From: Acanthacorydalis orientalis
Lineage: Eukaryota > Arthropoda > Insecta > Megaloptera > Corydalidae
Assembly: GCA_034766995.1 (NCBI GenBank)
Contig: CM068320.1
Span: 4,828,501-4,892,500 of the forward strand
Direction: 5' to 3'
Length of the DNA stretch: 64,000 nucleotides
In this document: positions 36,520-48,426 of the stretch, piece after piece
How positions within the stretch are numbered: the stretch's first letter is position 1
How the letters are laid out: every line of letters begins with the position of its first letter
Translations under genes and position numbers: made by a program
Notes under the pieces: model-generated
The model's database searches: none
What the model was told of the DNA's origin: nothing
What the model saw: the letters and a program-made list of their open reading frames with translations, nothing else

Positions 36520-36523
36520 TTAA
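36520..36523. repeat. TTAA duplication, left of piggyBac
   Basis: The canonical piggyBac target; the second copy is at 37165-37168. Confidence 0.75.
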
Positions 36524-36983
36524 CCCCTTGACATACGAATTAATTAATATTCGATATGAACAAAAAATACTATCTATTTTTCAGCTTAACATTTGTATAA
36601 GCTTAACAAAGAAAATAATATTTATAAATTGATAAATATTCTAATTTAATACTAATAACCAAAATTAATAAAGAATAATTAAATAACAAATTTAACAATA
36701 ATTTAATAATCCTGTAGAGTATGAAACTTTTCAAAACATTCTGGTAAATGTAGGTGTTTGACATTTTTTACACTGTCAAGTCGTTTCGCTTCATATATTA
36801 TTTTTTGAGTACACGTGCGGCATCTCTTTGCGGGATATTGTTTTCTACTAGTTGAAGGTATATGTTCAGGAAAATGCATCCTCATTCGAATAGCCCATTT
36901 GGCTTTCACTGTCACCTTCGTACAAATTCAAAACAGACATGTTGCAGGATTCGTTTCTATGGTGCACACTTTAACACTGAGTT

Positions 36984-37037
<54 letters not shown>

Positions 37038-37164
37038 TTTCTTTCTAATTTGCTTTGTAGCTACACTAAAGCAAATTAAATCTGCGTGCGTCTCAGAGAC
37101 GTCAATGTTTACAGTGGCTTAAGAAACACATGACGTATCAGAGACATCTTTGTTTGTCAAGGGG
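36524..37164 (-). mobile_element. Internally deleted piggyBac element with TTAA duplication
   Basis: Termini CCCCTTGACA and TGTCAAGGGG lie inside TTAA on both sides, the hallmark of piggyBac. On the minus strand, 36915-36703 encodes a 70-residue tail: RMHFPEHIPSTS, then RCRTCTQK and CFEKFHTLQDY and a stop. This corresponds to the Cys-rich C-terminal zinc-binding domain of piggyBac transposases, in which some of the expected cysteines are lost. The catalytic core is deleted. A (TA)n array (about 36985-37032) lies within. The element abuts the mariner at 35226-36511 with only 12 bp in between. Confidence 0.82.
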
Positions 37165-37168
37165 TTAA

Positions 37169-37872
37169 TAGATAACGCCATTTAAGTTTAAAAATGTTTC
37201 TTTTGTCAAGTTGAAACCAGTGTATGTTTATATTTGAATATATTGTTTTGATAAATAATAATGTTAATAAATTATAATTTGCAAAAGAATAAAATATCAT
37301 GCAACTCCAAATACAAAGCATTAATATCATATATATCACCAAAAATTTGTTTTATTATTCACAAAGTCTATATATTAACGGATAATTAATTTAGGATACT
37401 TTTGTCTGATATGGAGGTTTAAATATACATTTTGTCTCTGTCATTTAATATTTATTTATAAAATGGGTATAAAAACAAATAGTAATAATAGAAGTGATAA
37501 CAAAGATAAAGCATTAAAATTCGAACATGTAAAAAGATACTAGAATTGTTGACTGCGTGTCAAACAATATAAAAATGTTAAGAAAAAGACTAGTGTACGG
37601 CGGAGGGGGGTATAAGACAATACATTGGAAATGCGGAGAAAGAGTGACATTGGATTATTTAAATTCAACAAAATTATGAAAACATATTAACTAGCAGTGA
37701 ATTGGCAAGGCTCATAACTGTTGCTGATGATATATACAGAATTAGTATATTTCATTTAATGAATATTTATTTCTTTTTTAAAATGTTTTATGTGTTTCCA
37801 ACATTAATTTGACCTTTTTTTCTATAAACCATAAAAATTATGAAATTAAAATTTAATTTTTTCACTTTCTTG

Positions 37873-37957
<85 letters not shown>

Positions 37958-38141
37958 ACGAGAAAAGGGAAAGAGTATAATTGCATGTACATATAAATGT
38001 AAAAACATGCTGTTGAATATAAAATAATTCAATGCAGAGAATTTAAATAAAATGCGAATACATGATAATAAAATTTATTAACGCTGATTAAACAGAAAAA
38101 ATAAATATGTAAAAAGAAAATGCATATGCGTGCTGATTTTT

Positions 38142-38239
<98 letters not shown>

Positions 38240-39009
38240 ATTAACAAGCGGCAATAAATCATTGTTACATATATTGTTTAATATTCATGGTTATAACGTA
38301 AAAGTATAGATGTTAATTAATGGTATATTAAGTAGGTTATGTGACACTATCCTGTGTTTTAAAAACTGCTGTAATAAATTTGAGTCAGTGGTGCGGTACT
38401 AATTTACTAATTACATTAAATTTGTATATTTCATTAATTAAAGTCGAATAATGTACATATTATATCACATGGAAGATAAGAGACCACAAAAATAGAATAT
38501 AAGGAAAATTGTTAAGCAAACAAAAATAATTAGGAAACTTTTTACAATTAGCAGGAAAATTATAATTTATTATCTTCCAATTTTTACAAAAGATTAATCG
38601 TATAAGTAAATGAATAATGTAATGAAAATATAAAAAATAAATTTAGTGATATAATAATAAATAATATTGGGACGTTTAAAATATGTTTTATTTAAAAGTA
38701 GCAATTTTTTTTAAAAAATAATGACGTATGGAGTAGTTACAAAATATTAACAAGTTGACGAAAATTTGCAAGATTATTTTTTTTATTCTGAAATTAATCT
38801 CGGAACGATTGTTGGAAATGAAAAAAAATCATTTATAAATTCAAGTTTATCGCGCTACCTATCATGCCACTTATAATTACCTTTTTATCTAAGAAGTGCA
38901 TATTTTCGTAAATTTAGAGTTTTGGATATTTTTATCTAATGTTATTTGTTCATTATATTCTTAGATATCTAATAATAAATATTAAAAAGGAATGAAACAT
39001 GTTTTAGTG

Positions 39010-39053
<44 letters not shown>

Positions 39054-39259
39054 TTAATAGTTTTTTGAATCGAACTGAGAGAAATTTCAGAGCTGAATGT
39101 AATATTTTTAGATAAAAATGGTTTAGAAAGTAACACAAAAACGGAAGAAACGGAGTTACACGTGTTATACACATCTGTCTATTTTTATTCAAAAATAAAA
39201 ATCTGCAATAGTTTCCTTATTAGATATTTTTGATGTTGGTATAGTTTTACAACATAGTA
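37169..39259. other. AT-rich spacer with (TA)n arrays
   Basis: (TA)n arrays at about 37874-37944, 38144-38235 and 39013-39047. No gene recognised. Confidence 0.6.
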
Positions 39260-39803
39260 TTAGGTTGGTAGGAAAATAATTGCGGTTTTTGTTTTTGTGA
39301 ATTTTAACCTTATTTGTTTTTTAATGGAAGTGTTATTTCATCGTGTTCATGTTAATAATATTTTAAAATGTATTTTTGGCCTGTATTTTAGTAATATCGG
39401 ATTTGGTTTCATATTTAATTTTGCTTTAAATTTGGCTATTGGATTAAAAATGGAAAAGAAGCAAATTTTTTTGTATGAGTTCAAAACGGGTGGTAAAACA
39501 AAAGAAATAGCTTGTAAACTAAACTATTTTTTTGGTGTGCTTATTGTTAAGGAAAGTACGGTGCAATGGTGGTTCCAAAAATTTCGTGATGCAGACCAGA
39601 GCCTTGAAGATGAAGGAGATAGCGAGCGTCCTTCTTCAGTTCATAATGGCCAACAGAAGGCGTTAGTTGAATCAGAACTATGCAACAATTTGAGAGCTTA
39701 CAGAAGTTAGGCGTTAGTCATCTAACAGTTCTGGACCACTTAAATTAAAAAATGTACATAAATTTGAAGGTTATAAACCGCAATTATTTTTCTACTAACC
39801 TAA
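39260..39803 (+). mobile_element. Short mariner derivative, family A copy 2
   Basis: Ends TTAGGTTGGTAGGAAAATAA and TTATTTTTCTACTAACCTAA (to 39803) form an almost perfect inverted pair. From an internal ATG near 39450 the frame reads MEKKQIFLYEFKTGGKTKEI, STVQWWFQKFRDADQSLEDE and RPSSVHNGQQKALVESE: the N-terminal helix-turn-helix region of a mariner transposase, then a stop. No catalytic Asp block remains. This copy keeps the longest uninterrupted frame of the four. Confidence 0.88.
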
Positions 39804-40240
39804 TAATTTGTGAACTAATCTGAGAAATAAACCAGTCTTCGATAAATAGTAATTAATTTTTCAAAACAGCTAAAAAATTTAATCAAAAGTTACATAATTT
39901 TTTTTCTGTTTATAAATTATATAGCAAAAAACAATAGTATAAGACATCGGTTTGAAATAACATAAAGCTTTGGAATAAATAAAGATTAATCTTAAAACTT
40001 TTCAACAATCTCTTAATATTATTGTTGTTGTCTCATATACCTCAACTCTAGATATGTGCGCTTCTATGAAATATCGAACAACCATCAGACTGATTTTTAT
40101 AATTTAATTTTTAGTGGATGCTTATTTTTTTTATAAAAAGGAGAAATTGTTATTTAATTTATTTCCTCCTGTGCTGAATACACTCCAAATGAAATAAATA
40201 TAAAAATTGTGGTAATACAGTAAACAGATTATTAAATGAC

Positions 40241-40285
<45 letters not shown>
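39804..40285. other. AT-rich spacer
   Basis: Nothing recognised except (TA)n adjoining the next element. Confidence 0.5.
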
Positions 40286-40289
<4 letters not shown>

Positions 40290-40834
40290 GTGGGTCGAAA
40301 AATAATTGTGGTTTATAACCTTCAAATTCATATAAATTTTAACTTTTTTTTTTTTTTTTAATTGTTTTATGTGGTTCATAACTGTAGGATCACAACACCT
40401 AACTTTTGTGCAAGCTCTCGAATTATTGTATGTGGTTTTGATTCAATTAATGACTTCAGTTAGTTGCTATGAACTGAAGAAGGACGCCCACGACTTTCTT
40501 TATTTTCAAGACTCTCGTTCCCAGCGCGAACATTTTTAGAACCACCATTGTACCCTATGTTTATTGATAGTATCTACACCAAAAGCATTATTTAGTTAAC
40601 GAGCAGTTTCTGCTGCTTTACCATCAAAAATGCACTTATTTGCTTCTTTTCCATCTTTAATTCAATACCCCAATTTGAAACAAAATTAATAATAAAGTCA
40701 ATTTCGATTTTACCAAAATACTGACTGAAAAATATAATTTATGATGATGAGAACACGATGAAATGACACTTTCATTGAAAAAGTTAAGGTTAGAATTCAG
40801 AAAACAAACACCGCAATTATTTTCCTACTAACAT
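40286..40834 (-). mobile_element. Short mariner derivative, family A copy 3
   Basis: Ends TTAGGTGGGTCGAAAAATAA and TTATTTTCCTACTAACATA with (TA)n directly on both sides. The interior matches copies 1, 2 and 4 in reverse orientation, but the reading frame is broken. Confidence 0.85.
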
Positions 40835-40835
40835 A

Positions 40836-40885
<50 letters not shown>

Positions 40886-41999
40886 CTCGAATATGTTCAC
40901 TAAATCTATATAAATTCTAATAGGAAACTGGATATCCTTTATTTCATTCTTTATTGGATAATTTGAGTGTAAAGAATATTAAATAAACGGTTCGTACTTT
41001 TAATAAAACAAACTGTTTTTTACAGTGTTTTATGATTTCATATAAATTATTTTATAGTTCCATATGTTGTTTTTAAAGCAATATATTAACGGAAACTTAA
41101 ATAACAACCATAGAACGAAAAAATCTGTTCTATGGAGTTTTTCATAAATACTAAAATTAAAATTAAACAATATTATAAAAAGGTGTACATTTCTGTAATA
41201 TATTAAATCACAAAGAAAAATTTTTAGTCACTGTATATTTATTTTATGTACAGATGGTGCTTAAAGTTAAGCTGTGTAATAAAAGATCTAGTCGTATAAG
41301 CACTCAGGTGGACTTTTTTGCGTAATTAACAAAACTGTCTAATTCAGAAGAAGATTAATGTTTCCCTTCAGCGTTATTATCATTTTATGCATGATTCATT
41401 CTTTTGTGAATATGTTTATAAAAAAAATATTTTTTTGCTGTTTATGCTTTCGTGTAATTAAACTGACGGCATTTTTGTTTTGAATGAAATAAACTGTTTT
41501 TTATGAAAATGGATTTAATATTTAATATCACTGCAAGGTAAACTATTTTTTTTTGCATTTTTATGTATATATATATATATAATTTTTAAGTTTGCATATA
41601 TACATTAGGCATAATTTATATTTAATTTTGTATGTTATTTAAAAGCGTTATTAAGATTTAAGATTATAAACCTTTGAAAATATAATGTACATTTTTTTTT
41701 TGAAAAAACTACCACTTTTGATTAAAATCTATTTCATATTAATAAAAATTCCTTCATAAATTATATATTAGCATATAAAGTATTCTAGACGTTTTTTTGT
41801 TACAGAGAAAACGTTTTTTCTGAAGAACTTATTTGTTTAAAACAAACCGCTGAGAATATATTAACGCAATCGTTCAATTTCTATTTGAACACTGACTGTA
41901 AACATTTTTACAACTTTAATAAAGTTATGAAGATTGAAAGAATAATAAATGTAATGAATATAAAACAAACATTAATATTGAATAAGAGGATCAAATTAA
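40835..41999. other. AT-rich spacer
   Basis: (TA)n at 40835-40880; otherwise nothing recognised. Confidence 0.5.
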
Positions 42000-42532
42000 A
42001 ATTCGTTATGCACATCGTACATTTTTCTCTTTTTTGATTTTCCTAGATGCTTTAAGTGGTGCAGAACTGTTAGATGGCTAATGGCTATCTTTTGTGCAAG
42101 CTCATGAATTGTTGTGTATGGTTCTGATTCAATTAATGCCTTCAGTTGATCGTTATGAACTTCTTCATCTTCAAGATTCTCATCTCCAGGAGGAAATTTT
42201 TGAAACCACCATTGTAACGTACGTTTATTGACAGTATCCAAACCAAAAGCATCATTTAGTTAACAAGCAGTTTCTGCTGCTTTACCATCCGTTTTGAACT
42301 CATACAAAAAATGCACTTATTTGCTTCTTTTCCATTTTTAGTTCAATAGCTCAATTTGAAATAAAATTAATAATAAAACCAAAGTCGATGTTACTAAAAT
42401 ACAGACCAAAAAATATATTTTAAAATGATATTAACATGAACACGATGAAATTACACTTTCATTGAAAAAATTAAGTTTTGGGATTCAAAAAATAAAAATC
42501 GCAAAATTTTCCTACCAACCAAATACTTTCTA
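42000..42532 (-). mobile_element. Short mariner derivative, family A copy 4 (one end lost)
   Basis: The minus-strand frame 42241-41996 reads RTLQWWFQKFPPGDENLEDE, then ALIESEPYTTIHELAQKIAI and LHHLKHLGKSKK. It therefore extends further into the second HTH than the other copies. The right end TTTTCCTACCAACCAAATA fits the family terminus; the opposite terminal repeat is missing at the 42000 side. Confidence 0.78.
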
Positions 42533-42727
42533 ACGTCATTCCTGTATGTTTATTAAATGTCTAATCTTCTATGTTTATTTGTTGTTGATGGAATTTTTGT
42601 TTCCTGACTCAGCTACGTCATACCTGTTTTGATTTGATTTTTTACTGTTCTATTATGTTCATCACTTTTGTTTGTTTTCATATCCATTTGTTCTTTGTTA
42701 TTATAGTAATATTCATTCTTTTCATTA

Positions 42728-43988
42728 GAGGAGACCGGAGTTAAGTGAACCGTTTTTTTTTAAAAATCATTTTTCATTAACAAAATACATGTGTTTCCCA
42801 AAATAAACTATGCTATTGCAAAGGTCAAACCCTTAACTACAAAAATGCGTAGGCAGTTTTAATTTTAATTTTGTATTTTTCTCGTTACTTAAGAAAAAGT
42901 GAAGACGTGCAAAACTTGACATGTTAAAATTTACGGGGCAAAGTGAACCTCCTCTTGGGGCTAATTGAACCTCTATACTAAATATTGGTTAAAAATAAAA
43001 ATAAAGCACTTTTATCATGAAACACATTCAATACATTTTAGTTAACTTTTTTTCCATAGACTACATGTATTGTATGAAACTTTTTTCTTAAATTAAGGTA
43101 TGAAAAAGGTATTCAGGATCGAATAACTGCAAACTACTGTTTTTTTCGGTCGTTTTCTCTTCTTAGAAACCACTGTTAAGGAGCCCTTTTTTCCTTTGTT
43201 AAGCCCTCTCCTAATTCGCTACCAGTTCTTTCATATCAGGTGAGTTCGTGAGAACGGTTCTTGTTCCTAGTCTGCTTTCTCGGACCGGCCTTCGGGTATG
43301 CTCAAATACTTTCGAGTGTCGATTTAAACTTTATTGGTTTTTTGAAAGAAGGACGAAGCGTTTCAATAGTCGCAGGAACAGATTCGGTGATGCTAGGCTC
43401 AGCTACGGCAGACTCGATTGTATTAGGTCCAACTGCGACGGACTCGTTGGCGACGAATTCAGTGGGATCAGTCCAGGTTGTGTCGAATTCGGCGGTGTCA
43501 AGCAGGGCTTCAATATGCTCCGCACCCTGTAAGACAACTACTAGAAAAAATAAGGTAAAAAATCAGAGCAAAATTAAGATTATGTTCACTTAGCCCCGGT
43601 CGCATTTGGTTCACTTAGCCTGGCATGCATATTCGAACTTTAATTATAAAAAAATATGTTAACATCCTAAATATGACAAAAACAAATAATGGTAATGTGT
43701 TCAGAAGGCCTTAAAATTTTATAATCACTTACACTTAGAATTGTTTACAACAAACTGTTGTAAATAATTAGAAATTTCCACGAGAACAAAAATTCACTTA
43801 TGTACTGCTGAAACACTCAAAGTCCAATAAAAAAGGAACCACTATACCGAACTCTAGTAAACTACGTTGGTCACGTGGAGACATTAATAGAAACACACAG
43901 TTATAAAGGAGAGTTCATAAAACGTTTTTACCTGGGTGAAAAATCAAAGGTTTACTTAGCCCCATAGTTCACTTAGCCCCGGTCTCAC
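42728..43988 (-). mobile_element. pogo/Tigger-like DNA transposon, deleted
   Basis: Left end GAGACCGGAGTTAAGTGAAC (42731) and right end GTTCACTTAGCCCCGGTCTC (to 43986) are inverted repeats flanked by TA. The same GGGGCTAAGTGAACC-like motif recurs inside at about 42936, 42957 and 43591-43620. On the minus strand, around 43400-43250, the frame reads LRPSFKKPIKFKSTLESI, a TGA, then AYPKAGPRKQTRNKNR. This is the conserved C-terminal (I/V)-x-P-x-PKAGPRK region of pogo/Tigger transposases. The CENPB-type HTH and DDE parts are absent. Confidence 0.78.
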
Positions 43989-44313
43989 TATATATTTTCT
44001 TTGTGTTTCCTAAAGTTGCTGCATTGTATTTCTATTAAACATTCGTGAGTATATATATATATATATCTGATGACAATAATGATACAACTATAGTTATTCA
44101 GTGATGGGTGCAGACATAGACGTAAGAAATATAAACTGATAGTTTCATACATCATTTCAGGAATAGGAGATTAAGAAATTTCGTTATATAATTCATCGAA
44201 ATTTTATGCCATTCATTCTTAGCGAGTTATTATGATGTAAAATTGTGGAAAGGTCAAAAATTGTTGAAATTTTATTTTATTTTTGAACAAAGGTATATGG
44301 ACATTAGTAAAAC

Positions 44314-44359
44314 AGCACGAACAATACAGAAAAATCGCATTTTTCTGTACCTTGGTGCT
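44314..44359. repeat. Short perfect-stem hairpin
   Basis: TACAGAAAAA and TTTTTCTGTA pair around TCGCA, extended imperfectly by AGCAC and GTGCT. Total about 46 nt. Confidence 0.5.
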
Positions 44360-44917
44360 CTGAAAATAGAATTGCATTCGTTATGCGTATGAGATGCGCA
44401 TATCAATCAAAAATTATCAAAAATGATTTATTGAACATTTTTGATCATTTTTCAACATTTTATGTGTTTGTGAAGTAAAAAAAATATTCATCAAAATACA
44501 GTTACTTCTTTATTCATGTTGAATTATTATTAATTTATTTATGTTAATAAATAATTTCATTTAAATTTAAAAAGTTTTTTCAGTCACATTGAAATCTAGG
44601 CATATTCACATTCGAATGAGGTGTCAAAATAAGTAATATATTAATAAATTTTATCGAAATGCTTCTCTGAGAAACATTTCTAAATTTAAATTCATGCTAT
44701 TGACTATCATACATATATAACACTTATAACTTGTTTTATTATTTAAAAATTGCATATGTTTATGAATTTAAAATTTGACTCCTTTTTTTGACATTGTATT
44801 ATAAATTTAACTATTTGTGAATACATCCTTAAATTAAACTAGCATCTGTTGAATGTTATGAAATAATATTGGTTTTACTAATAGAACATTCTCTATTAAG
44901 TCATATAATATTTTTAG

Positions 44918-45217
44918 TCAGTTTAATTCTAAATAAAATTCATTGTTATACAAACAATATTCCCTACAAGAAATACACAATTTTTTTTTTATTTTGTTAG
45001 CAATACACACTTTCAGAATATTTTCATGTACTCCACAGTTGTAAGCAGTTTTGAGTATCTGTTTACTTTTCATTACATCTCTTGAAATCCTAAATATTTT
45101 AGTTCTCGTGTCGCATGACAAAGGTCCAGAGTTAAATTTTCTTCCATTTGACATGTAGGTCATTTCTTTATTATTGAATTTCTTTATTTGAAACCAAATG
45201 AAATTCCTGTTTGCCAT
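44918..45217 (-). CDS. Unassigned 99-codon open frame
   Basis: Non-repetitive frame with mixed composition and six cysteines (SCDTRTK, YNCGVHENI, CIANK, CISCREYC). I do not recognise a family. It has no visible neighbours, promoter or splice context, and could be a chance frame or part of an old element. Confidence 0.15.
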   Translation of the reverse strand: MANRNFIWFQIKKFNNKEMTYMSNGRKFNSGPLSCDTRTKIFRISRDVMKSKQILKTAYNCGVHENILKVCIANKIKKKLCISCREYCLYNNEFYLELN

Positions 45218-45844
45218 TGTAATATAACCCGAATATTAATTTCGTATGTAATTTAATCGTTATTATATTACTTTTCAAAAATTTAAATTCTTTTCAACAT
45301 TATTGTTTATTATTTTTTATGGAATCACTTTGTGTATTTATACGTTTATTAATGTAAATTGATTTATTTAGTATATATATATATATACACACACGTATAT
45401 GTATATAAATGTACTGAAAAATTATTGATATAATTCTTATAACTCTGTATAGTCATGCTTTACTATATAACTATAATACACCGATATTTTTAAACCAATA
45501 CATATTAGTAAAATAAAGTAACATTATATTTAATAATTCATTCATAGTTTTGTGTAATTGATAATTTATCATAGAATATGTTCAAATTTAAATATTTATA
45601 GAAAATGATTCATTATATTGGGTAATAGCATGTGTATGATGTAAATAAATGCTTTGTATTTAAGAATTTTCCTATAATATATATGCTAGTTATGAAGAAT
45701 TTCTTAATTATAGTACCTATAAAAAGGATTATAATCCTATTTTCGTGATATTATCGATGAAAGAAACGTTTTTCTACAAAGAAAATAATGTCTATTTAAG
45801 TGATGTTAATTAAGAAAATATATTTGTCCAATATTAATTATATA

Positions 45845-45915
<71 letters not shown>

Positions 45916-46046
45916 AAAAATATATTAAAACATACTTCCTTCTGTATTTTCATTTTCGTTTGAAATATTTTTCTAACCATATACTTTTACTTTCTCATTT
46001 ATTTGTTACAGAATAATTTGATTTGGTTTCTGATTCGAAAAAGTTG

Positions 46047-46101
<55 letters not shown>

Positions 46102-46261
46102 ATACATACACCCATACAGACTTACTTTTCTATACATCGACACACGTTTCTAACAAGGGGTTCAATAAAAAGCAGGAAAGACGGCATCAATCAACGTAGG
46201 TGATTTGTTTGAACGTCTGATATATCATTCAATTTGTATCTGTCATTAGAACATGGTCGAA

Positions 46262-46330
46262 CTTGTATTGTGTACGAAGGGTGGAATCGAACCAGCGACC
46301 AATCCGACCATCAACTACTTGCTCGCGGTT
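46262..46330 (-). repeat. tRNA-like segment (box B), possible SINE remnant
   Basis: On the minus strand GGTCGCTGGTTCGATTCC contains a perfect RNA polymerase III box B (GGTTCGATTCC), followed by CACCC. An acceptor stem partner and a clear box A are not found, so this is not a whole tRNA gene. Confidence 0.3.
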
Positions 46331-46544
46331 TCTTGTGAATTGATTTCACCAATTACTGTTGATTGAATCATGGCTGAGAGTAGGTTTGTCAGCTGTTTTT
46401 GTTGGTCCATTTATAGTCACGATATATGATGTGGTAAGAACTTAATATACTGGATATACTCACTCAAACGGTTCACTCTTTAATAGTTGGTCAATATAAT
46501 GGATAAACTGCGTTTTATTCTTCTATTTAAGACTTTTTGTGTAT

Positions 46545-46604
<60 letters not shown>

Positions 46605-46795
46605 TATATGTCTGTATGTGATTGTTTGTGTGTGTATATATGTGTGTGTGTATTTGAAAATAAGTATTTAATATTTTTTATGTATTATAATTCTTATTTT
46701 AATTACTATTGGTAACAAGATATAATAAATTTTCTATTTTGTACTTGGCGAACATTTTTAAATTGTTTAATATTAAATTACTATACCTATCTTTG

Positions 46796-48215
46796 AAAAA
46801 TATTTGCATAGATTAGAAACTATATTGTACATTAGATATCAAAAAGATAAATAATTAAAAATGGAGATGACTGATGAATCGAAATCGTTCGTAGTCGATT
46901 GACGGTATGCTCTTCAGCTTGTACAGCGAATTTTTCCCAATGGCTTCAACCGAATTAAAACGGCGTCCACGTAGTGGTAATCCGAGTTTGGGGAATAGAA
47001 AGAAGTTGCATGGAACTTTATCGGGCGAATAAGGCTCTTGTGAGATGCTGTTGATTAAGTTTGTGATCAAAAATCGCGAACAAACTTTGAAGTGTGAGTC
47101 GGCGTACTATCGTGATGTAAAATTCATAAGTTGTTTGCCCACAATTTCGGTCGACTTCTTGTCGACTTGTTTGCGGATAACTTCACATAAACACTTCATA
47201 AAACCTAACCCATATTCCTTATTTTGACTGTTTGACCCGTTGGTTGAAATTATTTGTGGATTACATCACGAAAATCGAAGAAAAGTCAAGAGAATCTTAA
47301 TGTTTGATCGGTTTTGTAACTCTCTTTTCGGTCTCGCTTCACCTTTACTATGCTATTCGGACAATTGCTGCTTTGTTTCGACGTCAAATCCATATACCCA
47401 ATTCTCGTTTTTTTTTTCCAGTTATGATGCGTTTCATGAACGTTGGATCCTTAGATGCTTGAGATAACATCTTAGGGGTAACATTTTTGGGACGCTACTT
47501 TTGCTCGAAATTTAACGTTCTTGGCACAAGTCTCACTCAAGTACAAAGTATCGTTCAAAATGCTTTAGCAAGATTCATATGATTAATAATCTCTAGTACA
47601 GTTAGTCGACGAATATGGAATAGACATTGACATAATATTTATTTTATGCTATGTAAAACAAATGAGTCAACATAATCTAAAAAAATTATCTGCCATAATA
47701 TTCCAAAATTTACAATTGATCTTATGTAAAAATGTATTTTTTATTTCATCGCTATAACCAGATTCTTCGGTTTATCGAAAGTCACTCTTCCTCTCCTATA
47801 TATCTATAATTCTCCCATGTATGTATATATATACATTTTTTCTCTCTCCTGCCGCTCTGTGTTGTTGAAATCTTTATACATAAAACAATTTACATATTCC
47901 AAGAGTTATTTTTTTTTAATTCATACATATATTAAATCATTCAGGATCAAATTCTTCACTTTTTGTAAATGTTCTTCATCGGTTGATGTCGACTACTGTT
48001 TCGAACGAAGGCCATATTCTACTGATTCTCGACTGTCTTTAAACAAACTGTTCCACTGATATAACAGCGTTTTTAATAAACATTTATCTCTAAATTCTTT
48101 TTCCAACATTTCAAACATGTCAGTATAAGAATTTCGTTTTTGACAGACAATTTTGTACAAATACGTTGCTCGATAAATTTAGACATACTCGTAGTAAAAT
48201 TCACCGACACGTCAA
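46796..48215 (-). pseudogene. Mariner transposase, split by a 330-bp insertion
   Basis: The N-terminus on the minus strand starts near 48195 (MSKFIEQRICTKLSVKNEI) and runs to about 47945. The insertion 47612-47942 follows. The rest (47600-46855) reads LVPRTLNFEQK, DPTFMKRIITG, VYGFDVETKQQLS and PYSPDKVPCNFFLFPKLGLPL. This is the mariner order, with the third catalytic Asp present, the HDN block not readable and the first Asp block degraded. Several stops. The terminal repeats were not clearly located. Confidence 0.82.
47612..47942. repeat. Family B repeat, left copy (inside mariner)
   Basis: About 330 bp that recur as the reverse complement at 49456-49778. Shared landmarks include ATCGCTATAACCAGATTCTT (with C/T differences), GTTTATCGAAAGTCACTCTT and CGCTCTGTGTT. 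It interrupts the mariner reading frame, so it inserted or was copied after the mariner arrived. Confidence 0.85.
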
Positions 48216-48394
48216 ACACTACTTTACAAAAACATCAGCTGTTCAAGAATCGTTTGAGAGATCGCAATATCTTTTGGTATAGATTGTAGTGAAAAGATTT
48301 CCAACATATTACTATTTAAAAAAATAAAGTTGGATTTGCGCAGTTCTTTTAAAATAGAAATTCCGGAAAATTTTGTTCATCATAGTACACACAT

Positions 48395-48426
<32 letters not shown>

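Larger units (their letters stand above)
43989..46795. other. AT-rich spacer with (TA)n arrays
   Basis: (TA)n at about 45848-45911, 46054-46098 and 46549-46602. Contains a short hairpin (44314-44359), an unassigned open frame (44918-45217) and a tRNA-like box B (46262-46330), listed separately. Confidence 0.55.

Noticed and set aside
43248..43593. Two + strand open frames of 94 and 110 codons
   Set aside because: The minus strand carries the pogo-like tail (PKAGPRK); the + strand frames are shadows.
47045..48059. Open frames on the + strand
   Set aside because: They are antisense to the mariner remnant on the minus strand or cross the inserted repeat.
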